36,980 bases of DNA from Hydrogenophaga intermedia (GTDB taxonomy: Bacteria; Pseudomonadota; Gammaproteobacteria; Burkholderiales; Burkholderiaceae_C), in the NCBI GenBank assembly GCA_945890705.1, contig CAMDCY010000010.1, forward strand, positions 1 to 36,980, read 5' to 3'. Of the stretch, positions 1 through 8,934 are shown one piece after another. The notes beneath the pieces were generated by a model, which worked only from the letters and a program-made list of their open reading frames with translations, was not told where the DNA came from and ran no database searches. The position numbers and the translations under genes are program-made. Position 1 is the first letter of the stretch, and each line of letters starts with the position of its first letter.

Positions 1-293
1 GCGAACACGCGCCAGACCACGCCCGCGCTGTCCAAACGCTCGCGCCACTCGGCAGGCAAATCGCCCGTACCCGCCCCGTCGACCAACAGCCAAACGCGCA
101 CACCGCGCAGCGCGGTTCGCTCCAAGGCTTGAACCACCGACTCGCCCGCACCCGTGACGTCCAAAATGTAGGTTTCGATCTGGACTTGGGTCTGGGCTGT
201 ATCCAATGCACGTATGAGCGCGGGAAACCAGGCCTGAGCACCCTCCAACAAGGCCAAGCTATGGCCGCCGTGGACCGTGGACGGGGCGCGCAC
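1..293 (-). CDS. clsB: Cardiolipin synthase ClsB, phospholipase D family (partial, N-terminal part only)
   Basis: The reading frame enters the gene from its start at 293 and runs off the window at base 1, so only about the first 97 residues are visible. The sequence (gene start, GGHSLALLEG, then WFPALIRALDTA, QIETYILD, and VRVWLLVDGAGTGDLP) matches the N-terminus of ClsB-type cardiolipin synthases. These join phosphatidylglycerol to another phospholipid at the inner membrane through two HKD motifs. The HKD motifs lie outside the window, so catalysis cannot be confirmed. The likely start is GTG at 293-291, two bases after the stop of the upstream phosphatase-family gene (TGA 298-296). The two genes therefore look co-transcribed, an arrangement known for clsB. 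An earlier start overlapping the upstream gene is possible but would need a non-standard codon. Confidence 0.85.
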   Translation of the reverse strand, partial: MRAPSTVHGGHSLALLEGAQAWFPALIRALDTAQTQVQIETYILDVTGAGESVVQALERTALRGVRVWLLVDGAGTGDLPAEWRERLDSAGVVWRVF

Positions 294-295
294 GC

Positions 296-1048
296 TCAGT
301 CCTTCCAGGTAAAGTCGGCCACCAAGGGCAGGTGGTCGGACATTTGGTGCCATATGCGACCGCGCGGTACCCAGGTGCTCACAGGCTTGAGGCCACGGGC
401 ATAGACGTGGTCGAGCTGGGTCAAGGGCAAACGGGCGGGAAAGGTGGGCGTGCGCGCACCGTGTTCGTGCAAACCCATGTGGGCCATCATGCGGCTCAGG
501 CGCTGGCCCCAGTCGTTGAAGTCGCCGGCCACCAAGAGCGGTGCATGGGGGTCGACCTCGCGTTCGAGGTAGCGGCCCAGTTGCTCGACTTGTCTGACCC
601 TGCTGGCCGGCACCAGCCCAAGGTGCACCACGATCACGTGCACACAGACGCCGGCGAGCTGCACCTCGGTGTGCAAGAGCCCGCGCTGCTCGAAGCGGTG
701 ATCCGAGATGTCTTCGTGGCGGTGCCCGAGCACGGGCCAACGCGACAAAACGGCGTTGCCGTGTTCGCCGTCGCGCGTCACGGCGTTGGTGCGGTACACC
801 GATTCATAACCCGGAGGCGCCAAGAATTCGGCTTGCGACAGCGCGGGCCAATGCTCAAAGCGGCGTTGCTCGCGGCGGTTGTGGTGGCGGACCTCTTGCA
901 GACACACGACGTCGGCGTCGAGCTGCTCGACCGCATGGCCCAGGTTGTGGATCTCCAAACGCTTGGCCGGCCCCAAACCCTGCACGCCTTTGTGGATGTT
1001 GTAAGTCGCGATGCGCAACAAAGGGTGATCGGCACGGTTGGGGGTCAT
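296..1048 (-). CDS. Endonuclease/exonuclease/phosphatase family protein, clsB partner
   Basis: This 250-residue protein belongs to the DNase I-like endonuclease/exonuclease/phosphatase superfamily. Visible motifs are RIATYNIHKG near the N-terminus, CLQEVR with the metal-binding Glu, a central HVIVVHLGL, GDFNDWG, and the C-terminal SDHLPLVADF with the catalytic Asp-His pair. Members are metal-dependent phosphodiesterases or phosphatases, and the substrate cannot be read from sequence. The gene directly precedes clsB with a 2-base gap, and the ybhP-ybhO (clsB) pair of enterobacteria is similar, so a role near phospholipid metabolism is plausible by inference. The start is ATG at 1048. No clear Shine-Dalgarno sequence precedes it, but TAGAAT at 1055-1060 sits six bases upstream. 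Two UUCG hairpins separate the gene from katG upstream. Confidence 0.85.
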   Translation of the reverse strand: MTPNRADHPLLRIATYNIHKGVQGLGPAKRLEIHNLGHAVEQLDADVVCLQEVRHHNRREQRRFEHWPALSQAEFLAPPGYESVYRTNAVTRDGEHGNAVLSRWPVLGHRHEDISDHRFEQRGLLHTEVQLAGVCVHVIVVHLGLVPASRVRQVEQLGRYLEREVDPHAPLLVAGDFNDWGQRLSRMMAHMGLHEHGARTPTFPARLPLTQLDHVYARGLKPVSTWVPRGRIWHQMSDHLPLVADFTWKD

Positions 1049-1084
1049 GCTTGCATTCTAGGCAGGCACAGCGCCACCAACGAC

Positions 1085-1106
1085 AACGCCACCCGAAGGT
1101 GGCGTT
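1085..1106 (-). terminator. UUCG-loop hairpin downstream of katG (distal of two)
   Basis: A perfect 9-bp stem (1085-1093 with 1098-1106) encloses four bases that read UUCG on the minus-strand transcript, closed by a C-G pair. This is the classic extra-stable tetraloop. The following minus-strand sequence is only moderately U-rich, so it may be a terminator or a 3'-end stabiliser. It lies between katG and the phosphatase-family gene. Confidence 0.6.
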
Positions 1107-1120
1107 GAAGAACTGAAGTG

Positions 1121-1138
1121 GCATGCCCGAAGGCATGC
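1121..1138 (-). terminator. UUCG-loop hairpin directly after katG stop
   Basis: A perfect 7-bp stem (1121-1127 with 1132-1138) has a UUCG loop on the minus strand and starts seven bases after the katG stop codon. It lacks a clear U tract of its own and forms a tandem pair with the hairpin at 1085-1106. Confidence 0.55.
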
Positions 1139-1144
1139 AGACGA

Positions 1145-3319
<2,175 letters not shown>

Positions 3320-3436
3320 TTAGGTCTGGTTGAAAGACTGCTCAGTTTAGGAAGTTTTTTCATCGCATGCGCATGGCATTTCCAATCACCACGATAGCCA
3401 CCAAGATCTAGGGTTTACCCGAATCAGTGGGGTGCA

Positions 3437-3736
3437 TCAAGCCAAAAACGTCACGCCCAACCACAGCGCCGCGGCGGCTTTGAAACCCGAATGGGCTTGG
3501 TGGTGGCGCCACACAGAAGCCACCAAAAACAAGTTGAGGGGCAGCACAGCCCAGTGAACTGCCATGGCCAACAGCGGGTCAGCGCGCTGCGCGTACAGCA
3601 TGAGGGTGAAAAACAAAAACACCAGGTTCAAGAGGGTACCCAAACCAAGCATGTCGCGCCAAAACAGCTGGGACAGGGGCAAACTGCCGTACCAGCGAAG
3701 CGACCAAAATCCCCGGGGGTTGGGCTGCTTGTCCAT
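3437..3736 (-). CDS. Small membrane protein, unrecognised
   Basis: This 99-residue protein has about three hydrophobic segments (residues 31-49, 55-75 and 84-99), a short aromatic, basic N-terminus (RGFWSLRWYGS), and WRHHQAHS between segments two and three. I do not recognise a family and give no function. It probably sits in the inner membrane. The start chosen is ATG at 3736, because its product begins just before the patterned region. A TTG at 3796 would add 20 unremarkable residues. No strong Shine-Dalgarno sequence precedes ATG 3736. Instead a 21-codon open frame (3804-3739) ends two bases before it, so coupled initiation is possible. The gene follows DUF779 on the same strand, and a TATAAT (3813-3818) overlaps the DUF779 stop, which suggests its own promoter. 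Confidence 0.6.
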   Translation of the reverse strand: MDKQPNPRGFWSLRWYGSLPLSQLFWRDMLGLGTLLNLVFLFFTLMLYAQRADPLLAMAVHWAVLPLNLFLVASVWRHHQAHSGFKAAAALWLGVTFLA

Positions 3737-3738
3737 GG

Positions 3739-3804
3739 CTAGCGCAGGCAGCGGCTGGAGCCGCTTTGAACCGGTGAAGGATGCCGTGCGCAGCAAAGAT
3801 TCAT
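3739..3804 (-). other. Possible 21-codon upstream ORF before the small membrane protein
   Basis: An ATG at 3804 opens a 21-codon frame ending in TAG at 3741-3739, two bases before the ATG of the downstream membrane-protein gene. The predicted peptide has no recognisable features. It has no Shine-Dalgarno sequence but follows a TATAAT (3818-3813) closely. It may be chance. Confidence 0.2.
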
Positions 3805-3812
3805 GGAAGGAA

Positions 3813-3818
3813 ATTATA
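3813..3818 (-). promoter_or_regulatory. Candidate -10 element (TATAAT) overlapping the DUF779 stop
   Basis: On the minus strand a perfect TATAAT covers the DUF779 TAA stop. Transcription would begin near 3806, upstream of the small membrane-protein gene. No good -35 hexamer was seen at 17 bases, so this is a weak call. Confidence 0.3.
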
Positions 3819-4197
3819 GGGAGCCTAAGTCCTTCAAGACCTGCGGCTCAATCTCGGCCCACTCGTCATCTGTGAACAAACGCGAACGGGTGTGGAAGGC
3901 TTTGCCGGTGTTGCCCTCCAAAGAGAAGGTGCCGCCCGAGCCTTCGATCACATCCAAAATGAGTTGGGTGCTCTTCCAATAACCGTATTGCGACTGACCA
4001 ATGTAGAAGGGCACCCCACCAAGCTCACCGAGCTTGACGTCGTAAGCGCCGATCGTCAGGTCGGTGGGCAAATAACAATTGGCCGCGCTGTTGTCGCAGC
4101 AGCCACCGCTTTGGTGAAACATCAGCTCGCCGTATTGCGCTTTGAGTTCCTCGATCAAGGCCAGCGCTTCGGGCGTGGCCACCACACGTTCAACCAT
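3814..4197 (-). CDS. DUF779 domain protein, partner of aldehyde dehydrogenase
   Basis: This 127-residue protein spans the DUF779 family. It shows the hallmark HQSGGCCDNSAANCY with paired cysteines, and the YIGQSQYGYWKSTQLILDV core. DUF779 genes are commonly found beside ExaC/AcoD-type aldehyde dehydrogenases, as here, but the biochemical role is not established. The Cys-Cys and His residues could bind a metal, which is inference only. Start choice: AAGGAG at 4209-4204 abuts an ATG at 4203, leaving no spacing, while the ATG at 4197 lies six bases further on. The second ATG is therefore preferred. A strong intrinsic terminator stands between this gene and the dehydrogenase upstream, so expression would need read-through, processing or its own start site. 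Confidence 0.85.
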   Translation of the reverse strand: MVERVVATPEALALIEELKAQYGELMFHQSGGCCDNSAANCYLPTDLTIGAYDVKLGELGGVPFYIGQSQYGYWKSTQLILDVIEGSGGTFSLEGNTGKAFHTRSRLFTDDEWAEIEPQVLKDLGSL

Positions 4198-4219
4198 GTC
4201 CATCTCCTTGGCTCAAGAC

Positions 4220-4245
4220 AAAAAGGGGCGGATCGCTCCGCCCCT
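4220..4245 (-). terminator. Rho-independent terminator between aldehyde dehydrogenase and DUF779
   Basis: A 9-bp perfect stem (4224-4232 with 4237-4245) with a four-base loop is followed on the minus strand by a run of five U. It lies 23 bases after the dehydrogenase stop and ends about 15 bases before the DUF779 ribosome-binding site. The shape is that of a textbook intrinsic terminator. Its position suggests partial termination that lowers DUF779 expression. Confidence 0.85.
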
Positions 4246-4268
4246 GTGATGATGACCTATTTAATCCA

Positions 4269-5789
4269 TCAGAAAAAGCCCAGCTTGTTCTCGCTGTAGC
4301 TGACCAAGAGGTTCTTGGTTTGCTGGTAGTGATCGAGCATCATCTTGTGATTCTCGCGGCCAATGCCGGACTCTTTGTAGCCACCGAAGGCGGCGTGTGC
4401 GGGGTAGGCGTGGTAGCAGTTGGTCCATACGCGACCGGCCTTGATGGCACGGCCCATGCGGTAGGCCAAGTTGCCGTTTCGGGTCCACACGCCTGCGCCC
4501 AAACCATACAGCGTGTCGTTGGAAATGGCCACGGCTTCGGCTTCGTCCTTGAAGGTGGTCACGGCCAGCACGGGGCCAAAGATCTCTTCTTGGAAGATGC
4601 GCATTTTGTTGTGGCCTTTGAACATGGTGGGCTGAACGTAATAGCCACCTTCCAAGTCGCCACCCAAATGGGCCTGCGCGCCACCCGCCAACACTTCAGC
4701 ACCTTCTTGCTTGCCCAAGTCCAGGTAAGACAAGATCTTGGTCAGCTGCTCTTTGGACGCTTGCGCGCCCATCATGCTGTCGGTGTCCAGTGGGTTTAGG
4801 TGCTTGATGGCGGCCACGCGCTTCATCACACGCTCCATGAACTTGTCGTAAATGCTTTCTTGGATCAAAGCGCGCGATGGGCAGGTACAGACCTCGCCTT
4901 GGTTGAACGCGAACAGCACCAAACCTTCAATGGCTTTGTCCAAGAAGGCGTCGTCTTTGTCCATGATGTCGGCAAAGAAAACGTTGGGCGACTTGCCACC
5001 GAGCTCCAGCGTGGCGGGGATCAGGTTGTTGGCAGCGGCTTGGGCAATGACGCGACCGGTGGAGGTCGAGCCCGTGAAGGCGATCTTGGCGATGCGCTTG
5101 CTGGTGGCCAAAGGCATCCCGGCTTCGCGGCCATAACCGTTGACGATGTTGAGTACGCCCGGCGGCAAGAGGTCCGCGATCAGCTCGGCCACGATCAAGA
5201 TGCTGATGGGGGTGGACTCAGCGGGCTTCAAGACGACGCAGTTGCCCGTACCCAAGGCCGCGCCCAGTTTCCAGGCGGCCATCAGGATGGGGAAGTTCCA
5301 AGGGATGATTTGACCGACCACACCCAAGGGTTCTTGGAAGTGATAGGCCACGGTGTTCTCGTCTAGGTTAGAGAGTGAGCCCTCTTGTGCGCGCAAGCAA
5401 CCGGCGAAATAACGAAAGTGGTCCACCGTCAGCGGCAGGTCGGCGTTGAGCGTTTCACGGATCGCCTTGCCGTTGTCCACGGTTTCGGCATAAGCCAACA
5501 TTTCGATGTTGGCTTCGATGCGGTCGGCGATCTTGTTCAGGATGTTGGCGCGGGTGGTCACGTCGGTCTTACCCCACGCATCGGCAGCGGCATGGGCAGC
5601 GTTCAAGGCCAACTCAATGTCAGCAGCGTCTGATCGAGCGGCCTGTGTGTAGACCTTGCCGCTGACGGGCGTGATCACGTCAAAGTACTGGCCTTTGACG
5701 GGCGCCACGAACTTGCCGCCGATGAAGTTGTCGTACCGAGGCTTGTACTGGATCTTGGCGCCTGGGGCGCCGGGGGGGGCGTAAATCAT
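4269..5789 (-). CDS. NAD(P)-dependent aldehyde dehydrogenase, ExaC/AcoD type
   Basis: This 506-residue protein is a full-length member of the aldehyde dehydrogenase superfamily and oxidises aldehydes to acids in the cytoplasm. It shows the PWNFP oxyanion-hole Asn (residue 165), the KPAEST cofactor loop near 188, FTGSTSTG near 238, the general-base Glu262 in LELGGKSP, and the catalytic Cys301 in [13 protein letters not shown]. The CTC context and the partnership with DUF779 are typical of acetaldehyde dehydrogenases of the ExaC, AcoD and AldB group, often used in growth on ethanol or acetoin. Substrate assignment is by family only. The start is ATG at 5789 with AGGAG six bases upstream. A near-consensus sigma-54 promoter lies about 64 bases upstream of the start, so expression probably needs an enhancer-binding activator of the AcoR/ExaE kind. 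None is encoded in this window. Confidence 0.92.
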   Translation of the reverse strand: MIYAPPGAPGAKIQYKPRYDNFIGGKFVAPVKGQYFDVITPVSGKVYTQAARSDAADIELALNAAHAAADAWGKTDVTTRANILNKIADRIEANIEMLAYAETVDNGKAIRETLNADLPLTVDHFRYFAGCLRAQEGSLSNLDENTVAYHFQEPLGVVGQIIPWNFPILMAAWKLGAALGTGNCVVLKPAESTPISILIVAELIADLLPPGVLNIVNGYGREAGMPLATSKRIAKIAFTGSTSTGRVIAQAAANNLIPATLELGGKSPNVFFADIMDKDDAFLDKAIEGLVLFAFNQGEVCTCPSRALIQESIYDKFMERVMKRVAAIKHLNPLDTDSMMGAQASKEQLTKILSYLDLGKQEGAEVLAGGAQAHLGGDLEGGYYVQPTMFKGHNKMRIFQEEIFGPVLAVTTFKDEAEAVAISNDTLYGLGAGVWTRNGNLAYRMGRAIKAGRVWTNCYHAYPAHAAFGGYKESGIGRENHKMMLDHYQQTKNLLVSYSENKLGFF

Positions 5790-5852
5790 GGAGTCTCCTG
5801 AATCGATGAAAAGGACATGAGCGGCGCACCGTGCGCTGCACCTTCTTTGTAT

Positions 5853-5868
5853 TGCAAGAGGGGTGCCA
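5853..5868 (-). promoter_or_regulatory. Sigma-54 (RpoN) promoter for the aldehyde dehydrogenase gene
   Basis: Read on the minus strand from 5868, the 16 bases are TGGCACCCCTCTTGCA. They match the sigma-54 consensus TGGCACG-N4-TTGCA at all positions but one. The invariant GG (-24) and GC (-12) are separated by the required ten bases. The predicted start is near 5842, giving a leader of about 53 bases. Confidence 0.85.
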
Positions 5869-5891
5869 TTGGATCAAGACAGGGTCTATTC

Positions 5892-5957
5892 CAAGGGTTT
5901 GTCCTTAAGCAAGGGCTTGATAAAGTCCAGAAAAACCAAACGATCAAGGGTTAACCC
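5892..5957. promoter_or_regulatory. Candidate activator-binding region: CAAGGG repeats and GGGTTAACCC palindrome
   Basis: Three copies of CAAGGG (plus strand; 5892-5897, 5910-5915, 5945-5950) lie upstream of the sigma-54 promoter. The last runs into a perfect 10-base palindrome GGGTTAACCC at 5948-5957, about 105-115 bases upstream of the predicted start. The second copy is part of the IHF-like site. The region is a plausible upstream activating sequence, but no cognate regulator is present to test this. The rest of the 5790-6041 gap holds nothing else I can name. Confidence 0.35.
5910..5922 (-). promoter_or_regulatory. IHF-like site upstream of the sigma-54 promoter
   Basis: On the minus strand the bases TATCAAGCCCTTG match the IHF consensus WATCAANNNNTTR at every defined position. 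The site is centred about 50 bases upstream of the -24 element. This is where a DNA bend usually brings an enhancer-bound activator to sigma-54 polymerase. Confidence 0.6.
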
Positions 5958-6041
5958 CCGTTAAAAAAGTCCCTGCATCCGCCGCCAAACCCTGTACTGC
6001 AAACTCCATGAGCGTGCCGCACGTCCTTGAGCGTTGACTTC

Positions 6042-6075
6042 AAAAAAAAGGCGCTGGTGACAGCGCCTTTTTTTT
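6042..6075. terminator. Strong bidirectional terminator after aspS
   Basis: A perfect inverted repeat has a GC stem (6050-6056 with 6061-6067), a GTGA loop, eight A on one side (6042-6049) and eight T on the other (6068-6075). It lies 15 bases after the aspS stop on the minus strand and closes the long upstream gene run. It would work in either direction. Confidence 0.92.
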
Positions 6076-6090
6076 GGGATGGACCGGGCT

Positions 6091-7902
6091 TTAGGCCTTG
6101 GCTGCGTCCACGTTGCGCAGCTTGATGTGCAATTCGCGCAGTTGCTTCTCGTCCACTGGGCTGGGCGCTTGTGTTAGCAAACACTGAGCGCGTTGGGTCT
6201 TGGGGAAAGCGATCACGTCGCGGATGGATTCGGCGCCAGTCATCAAGGTGACGATGCGGTCCAAACCGAAGGCCAAGCCGCCGTGGGGTGGCGCGCCGTA
6301 TTGCAAGGCATCGAGCAAGAAACCGAACTTGAGTTGGGCTTCTTCGGGCGTGATCTTCAGGGCATCAAACACTTTTTGCTGCACGTCGGCGCGATGGATA
6401 CGCACCGAGCCACCACCCATTTCCCAGCCGTTCAAGACCATGTCGTAGCCCTTGGAGATGCACTTCTCCGGCGCGGTGACCATCCAATCTTCGTGGCCGT
6501 CTTTCGGGGCGGTGAAGGGATGGTGCACTGCGGCCCAACGGTCGTTCTCTTCGTCGTGCTCGAACATCGGGAAGTCGACCACCCACATCGGCGCCCAGCG
6601 GTTCTCGAACAAACCGTTTTTCTTGCCGAACTCGCTGTGGCCGATCTTGATGCGCAAGGCACCGATGGCGTCGTTGACGATCTTGGCCTTGTCGGCACCG
6701 AAGAAAATCAGGTCGCCGTTTTGCGCGCCCGAGCGCTCCAGCACCGCCTTGAGGGCCGCGTCGTGGATGTTCTTGACGATGGGCGACTGCAAACCATCAC
6801 GACCCTTGGACAGGTCGTTGACGCGGATGTAAGCCAAGCCCTTGGCGCCGTAAATCTTGACGAACTCGGTATAGGCGTCGATCTCGCCGCGGCTGATGCC
6901 ACCGCCTTCGACCGAGCCACCCGGCACACGCAAGGCCACCACACGGCCGCCCTTCATATTGGCCGCACCCGAGAACACCTTGAAGTCCACATCGCCCATG
7001 ACGTCGGTCACTTCGGTGAACTGCAGTTTCACGCGCAGGTCGGGCTTGTCGGAGCCGTAGATGTGCATCGCGTCTTGGTAGGTCATGACCGGGAATTCGC
7101 CCAAGTCCACACCAATGGTTTTGAGGAACACGCGCTTGATCATGCCCTGGAACATCTCGCGGATTTCTTCTTCGGTCAGGAAGGAGGTTTCGATATCGAT
7201 CTGGGTGAATTCGGGCTGGCGGTCGGCGCGCAAGTCTTCGTCGCGGAAGCACTTGGTGATCTGGTAGTAACGGTCGTAGCCGGCCACCATCAAGAGCTGC
7301 TTGAACAGCTGGGGCGACTGGGGCAGCGCGAAAAACTGGCCATCGTGCACGCGGCTGGGAACTAGGTAGTCGCGAGCGCCTTCCGGTGTGCTCTTGGTGA
7401 GCATCGGGGTTTCGATGTCCACAAAGCCGTTTTCGTCTAGGTACTTGCGCACCTCCATCGCCACCTTGTAGCGCAGCATGAGGTTGTTTTGCATGTAGGG
7501 GCGACGCAGGTCGAGCACGCGGTGCGTGAGGCGGGTCGTCTCCGACAGGTTGTCGTCGTCGATCTGGAAGGGTGGCGTGACCGATTCGTTCAAGACGATC
7601 AGCTCGTGGCACAGCACCTCGATCTTGCCGCTCTTGAGACCGTCGTTGCTGGTGCCCTCAGGGCGCGCGCGCACCACACCTTTGATCTGCACGCAGTATT
7701 CGTTGCGCACGTCTTCGGCCACTTTGAACATGTCGGGACGGTCGGGGTCGCACACCACCTGCACATAACCTTCGCGGTCGCGCAAGTCGATGAAGATGAC
7801 GCCGCCGTGGTCACGGCGACGGTTGACCCAACCGCACAGGCTCACGGTTTGGCCGGACAGGGCTTCGGTCACAAGACCGCAATAGTGGGAGCGCATTGCC
7901 AT
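6091..7902 (-). CDS. aspS: Aspartyl-tRNA synthetase
   Basis: This 603-residue class IIb synthetase attaches Asp to tRNA. The N-terminal OB-fold anticodon-binding domain ([20 protein letters not shown]) is followed by the catalytic core. The core has the motif 2 region [18 protein letters not shown], the GAD insertion typical of bacterial AspRS, and motif 3 [13 protein letters not shown] near the C-terminus. Whether it also charges tRNA-Asn cannot be decided from what I read here. The start chosen is ATG at 7902 (Met-Ala-Met-Arg-Ser-His-Tyr-Cys). A second ATG two codons on is equally possible. Longer upstream frames run into the DUF502 gene and are not supported. It is the last gene of the run, 31 bases after DUF502, and is followed by a strong terminator. 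Confidence 0.97.
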   Translation of the reverse strand: MAMRSHYCGLVTEALSGQTVSLCGWVNRRRDHGGVIFIDLRDREGYVQVVCDPDRPDMFKVAEDVRNEYCVQIKGVVRARPEGTSNDGLKSGKIEVLCHELIVLNESVTPPFQIDDDNLSETTRLTHRVLDLRRPYMQNNLMLRYKVAMEVRKYLDENGFVDIETPMLTKSTPEGARDYLVPSRVHDGQFFALPQSPQLFKQLLMVAGYDRYYQITKCFRDEDLRADRQPEFTQIDIETSFLTEEEIREMFQGMIKRVFLKTIGVDLGEFPVMTYQDAMHIYGSDKPDLRVKLQFTEVTDVMGDVDFKVFSGAANMKGGRVVALRVPGGSVEGGGISRGEIDAYTEFVKIYGAKGLAYIRVNDLSKGRDGLQSPIVKNIHDAALKAVLERSGAQNGDLIFFGADKAKIVNDAIGALRIKIGHSEFGKKNGLFENRWAPMWVVDFPMFEHDEENDRWAAVHHPFTAPKDGHEDWMVTAPEKCISKGYDMVLNGWEMGGGSVRIHRADVQQKVFDALKITPEEAQLKFGFLLDALQYGAPPHGGLAFGLDRIVTLMTGAESIRDVIAFPKTQRAQCLLTQAPSPVDEKQLRELHIKLRNVDAAKA

Positions 7903-7933
7903 AGGATGGTTTCTTTCAACAGAAGGTACAGGC

Positions 7934-8590
7934 TCAAGGCGTGTGGGGACGGGGGGCGGCGTTGCGAGCGCCGCCGGGGGCGATGACGCCCATGGAAACA
8001 ATATAGGTCAGCGCTTCATCCACGCTCATGGCCAACTCAACACAATCGCGCCGGCGCACCATCACAAAGTACCCCCCCGTGGGGTTGGGTGTGGTGGGCA
8101 CGAACACGCTAACGAATTCCTCATCGGCTTCAATGCCGGGCCTTTGACGCAGGTGGTGCAAGACCCCACCATCGGGTGCGCCAGTCAGAAAGCCGATGCT
8201 CCACATGCCAGGGTGGGGCCACTGAACCAACAACGCTTTGCGAAAGGCGTTGCCTTTTTCTGAGAACAAGGTGTCGGAGATTTGTTTGACACCCGAGTAA
8301 ATGGAACGCACCACGGGGATGCGGTGCAAGAGGCTGTGCCACCAACTCACCAAGCGGTTACCGATGATGTTGGAAGCCAAGGCCCCGATGGACAAAACCA
8401 CCACCAAAGCGAACACCACACCCAAGCCGGGTATGTGCATACCCAACAGCACGTCGGGATGCCAGTCCCAAGGGAGGACTTGCAAGGTGCTGTCCAAGGT
8501 GGTGACGACCCAATCGAGCACCCAGAGGGTGATGATCAGGGGCACCAACACCAGCAAGCCGGCGAACAACCATTTGCGAAAAGCGGTCAT
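7934..8590 (-). CDS. DUF502 family inner-membrane protein
   Basis: This 218-residue protein fits DUF502. It has two N-terminal membrane segments (about residues 8-28 and 57-77) and the conserved block [19 protein letters not shown]. The following domain includes WSIGFLTG and the [16 protein letters not shown] motif. The family is widespread in proteobacteria and plant chloroplasts, and its molecular role is not established. The gene lies 11 bases after fmdB and 31 bases before aspS on the same strand, so co-expression is likely. The short, proline-rich C-terminus is unremarkable. The start ATG at 8590 has only a weak ribosome-binding site. Confidence 0.88.
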   Translation of the reverse strand: MTAFRKWLFAGLLVLVPLIITLWVLDWVVTTLDSTLQVLPWDWHPDVLLGMHIPGLGVVFALVVVLSIGALASNIIGNRLVSWWHSLLHRIPVVRSIYSGVKQISDTLFSEKGNAFRKALLVQWPHPGMWSIGFLTGAPDGGVLHHLRQRPGIEADEEFVSVFVPTTPNPTGGYFVMVRRRDCVELAMSVDEALTYIVSMGVIAPGGARNAAPRPHTP

Positions 8591-8601
8591 GCGGTGGGTG
8601 C

Positions 8602-8865
8602 TCAGGATGCGGTGGTGGGTGGGGTGGCTGGGCTTGACGCGGCCGGCGCCGCACTGTCAGAGCTGCTTGGTGCACCCGTTGCGCCGCCCTTGAAGTCGGT
8701 GGCGTACCAACCCGAACCCTTGAGCTGAAAGCCCGGCGCGGTCAGGCGCTTGTTGAAGGTGCTGGCACCACAGGCTGGGCAGTCGGTCAGGGGTGCGTCG
8801 GACATTTTTTGCAACACATCCTTGGCGTGGCCACAGGACCCGCACTGGTAGGCATAAATGGGCAT
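8602..8865 (-). CDS. FmdB-type zinc ribbon protein
   Basis: This 87-residue protein has an N-terminal zinc ribbon with Cys8 and Cys11 (YQCGSCGH) and Cys29 and Cys32 (DCPACG). It continues into the GFQLKGSGWYATDFK motif typical of the FmdB/CxxC_CXXC_SSSS regulatory family, followed by a low-complexity Ala/Ser/Thr/Pro tail. Family members are called putative regulatory proteins from the formamidase locus, and the true role is not known. The start is ATG at 8865 with AGAGG eight bases upstream. It sits between ubiB and the DUF502 gene in the aspS run. A TATAAT overlapping the ubiB stop could be an internal promoter. Confidence 0.88.
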   Translation of the reverse strand: MPIYAYQCGSCGHAKDVLQKMSDAPLTDCPACGASTFNKRLTAPGFQLKGSGWYATDFKGGATGAPSSSDSAAPAASSPATPPTTAS

Positions 8866-8928
8866 GTCGAGAACCTCTGGAAGGTGTTGAAAACCGCCAG
8901 CTCAAGCGCAGACGGACCAAAACCCACC

Positions 8929-8934
8929 ATTATA
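8929..8934 (-). promoter_or_regulatory. Candidate -10 element for fmdB-DUF502-aspS
   Basis: A perfect minus-strand TATAAT overlaps the ubiB stop codon and would start transcription near 8922, about 57 bases upstream of the fmdB-like gene. No good -35 sequence was found at the usual distance, so it is only a candidate. Confidence 0.3.

Noticed and set aside
3320-3436. Possible OxyR operator upstream of katG (ATAG and CTAG half-sites near 3402-3420)
   Set aside because: The half-sites are spaced ten bases instead of seven and the four-part repeat is missing. I do not consider it a credible OxyR site.
6193-7365. A 390-codon plus-strand frame opposite aspS
   Set aside because: aspS is unambiguous on the minus strand, and the opposite frame has no recognisable domain. 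It is an artefact of high G+C.
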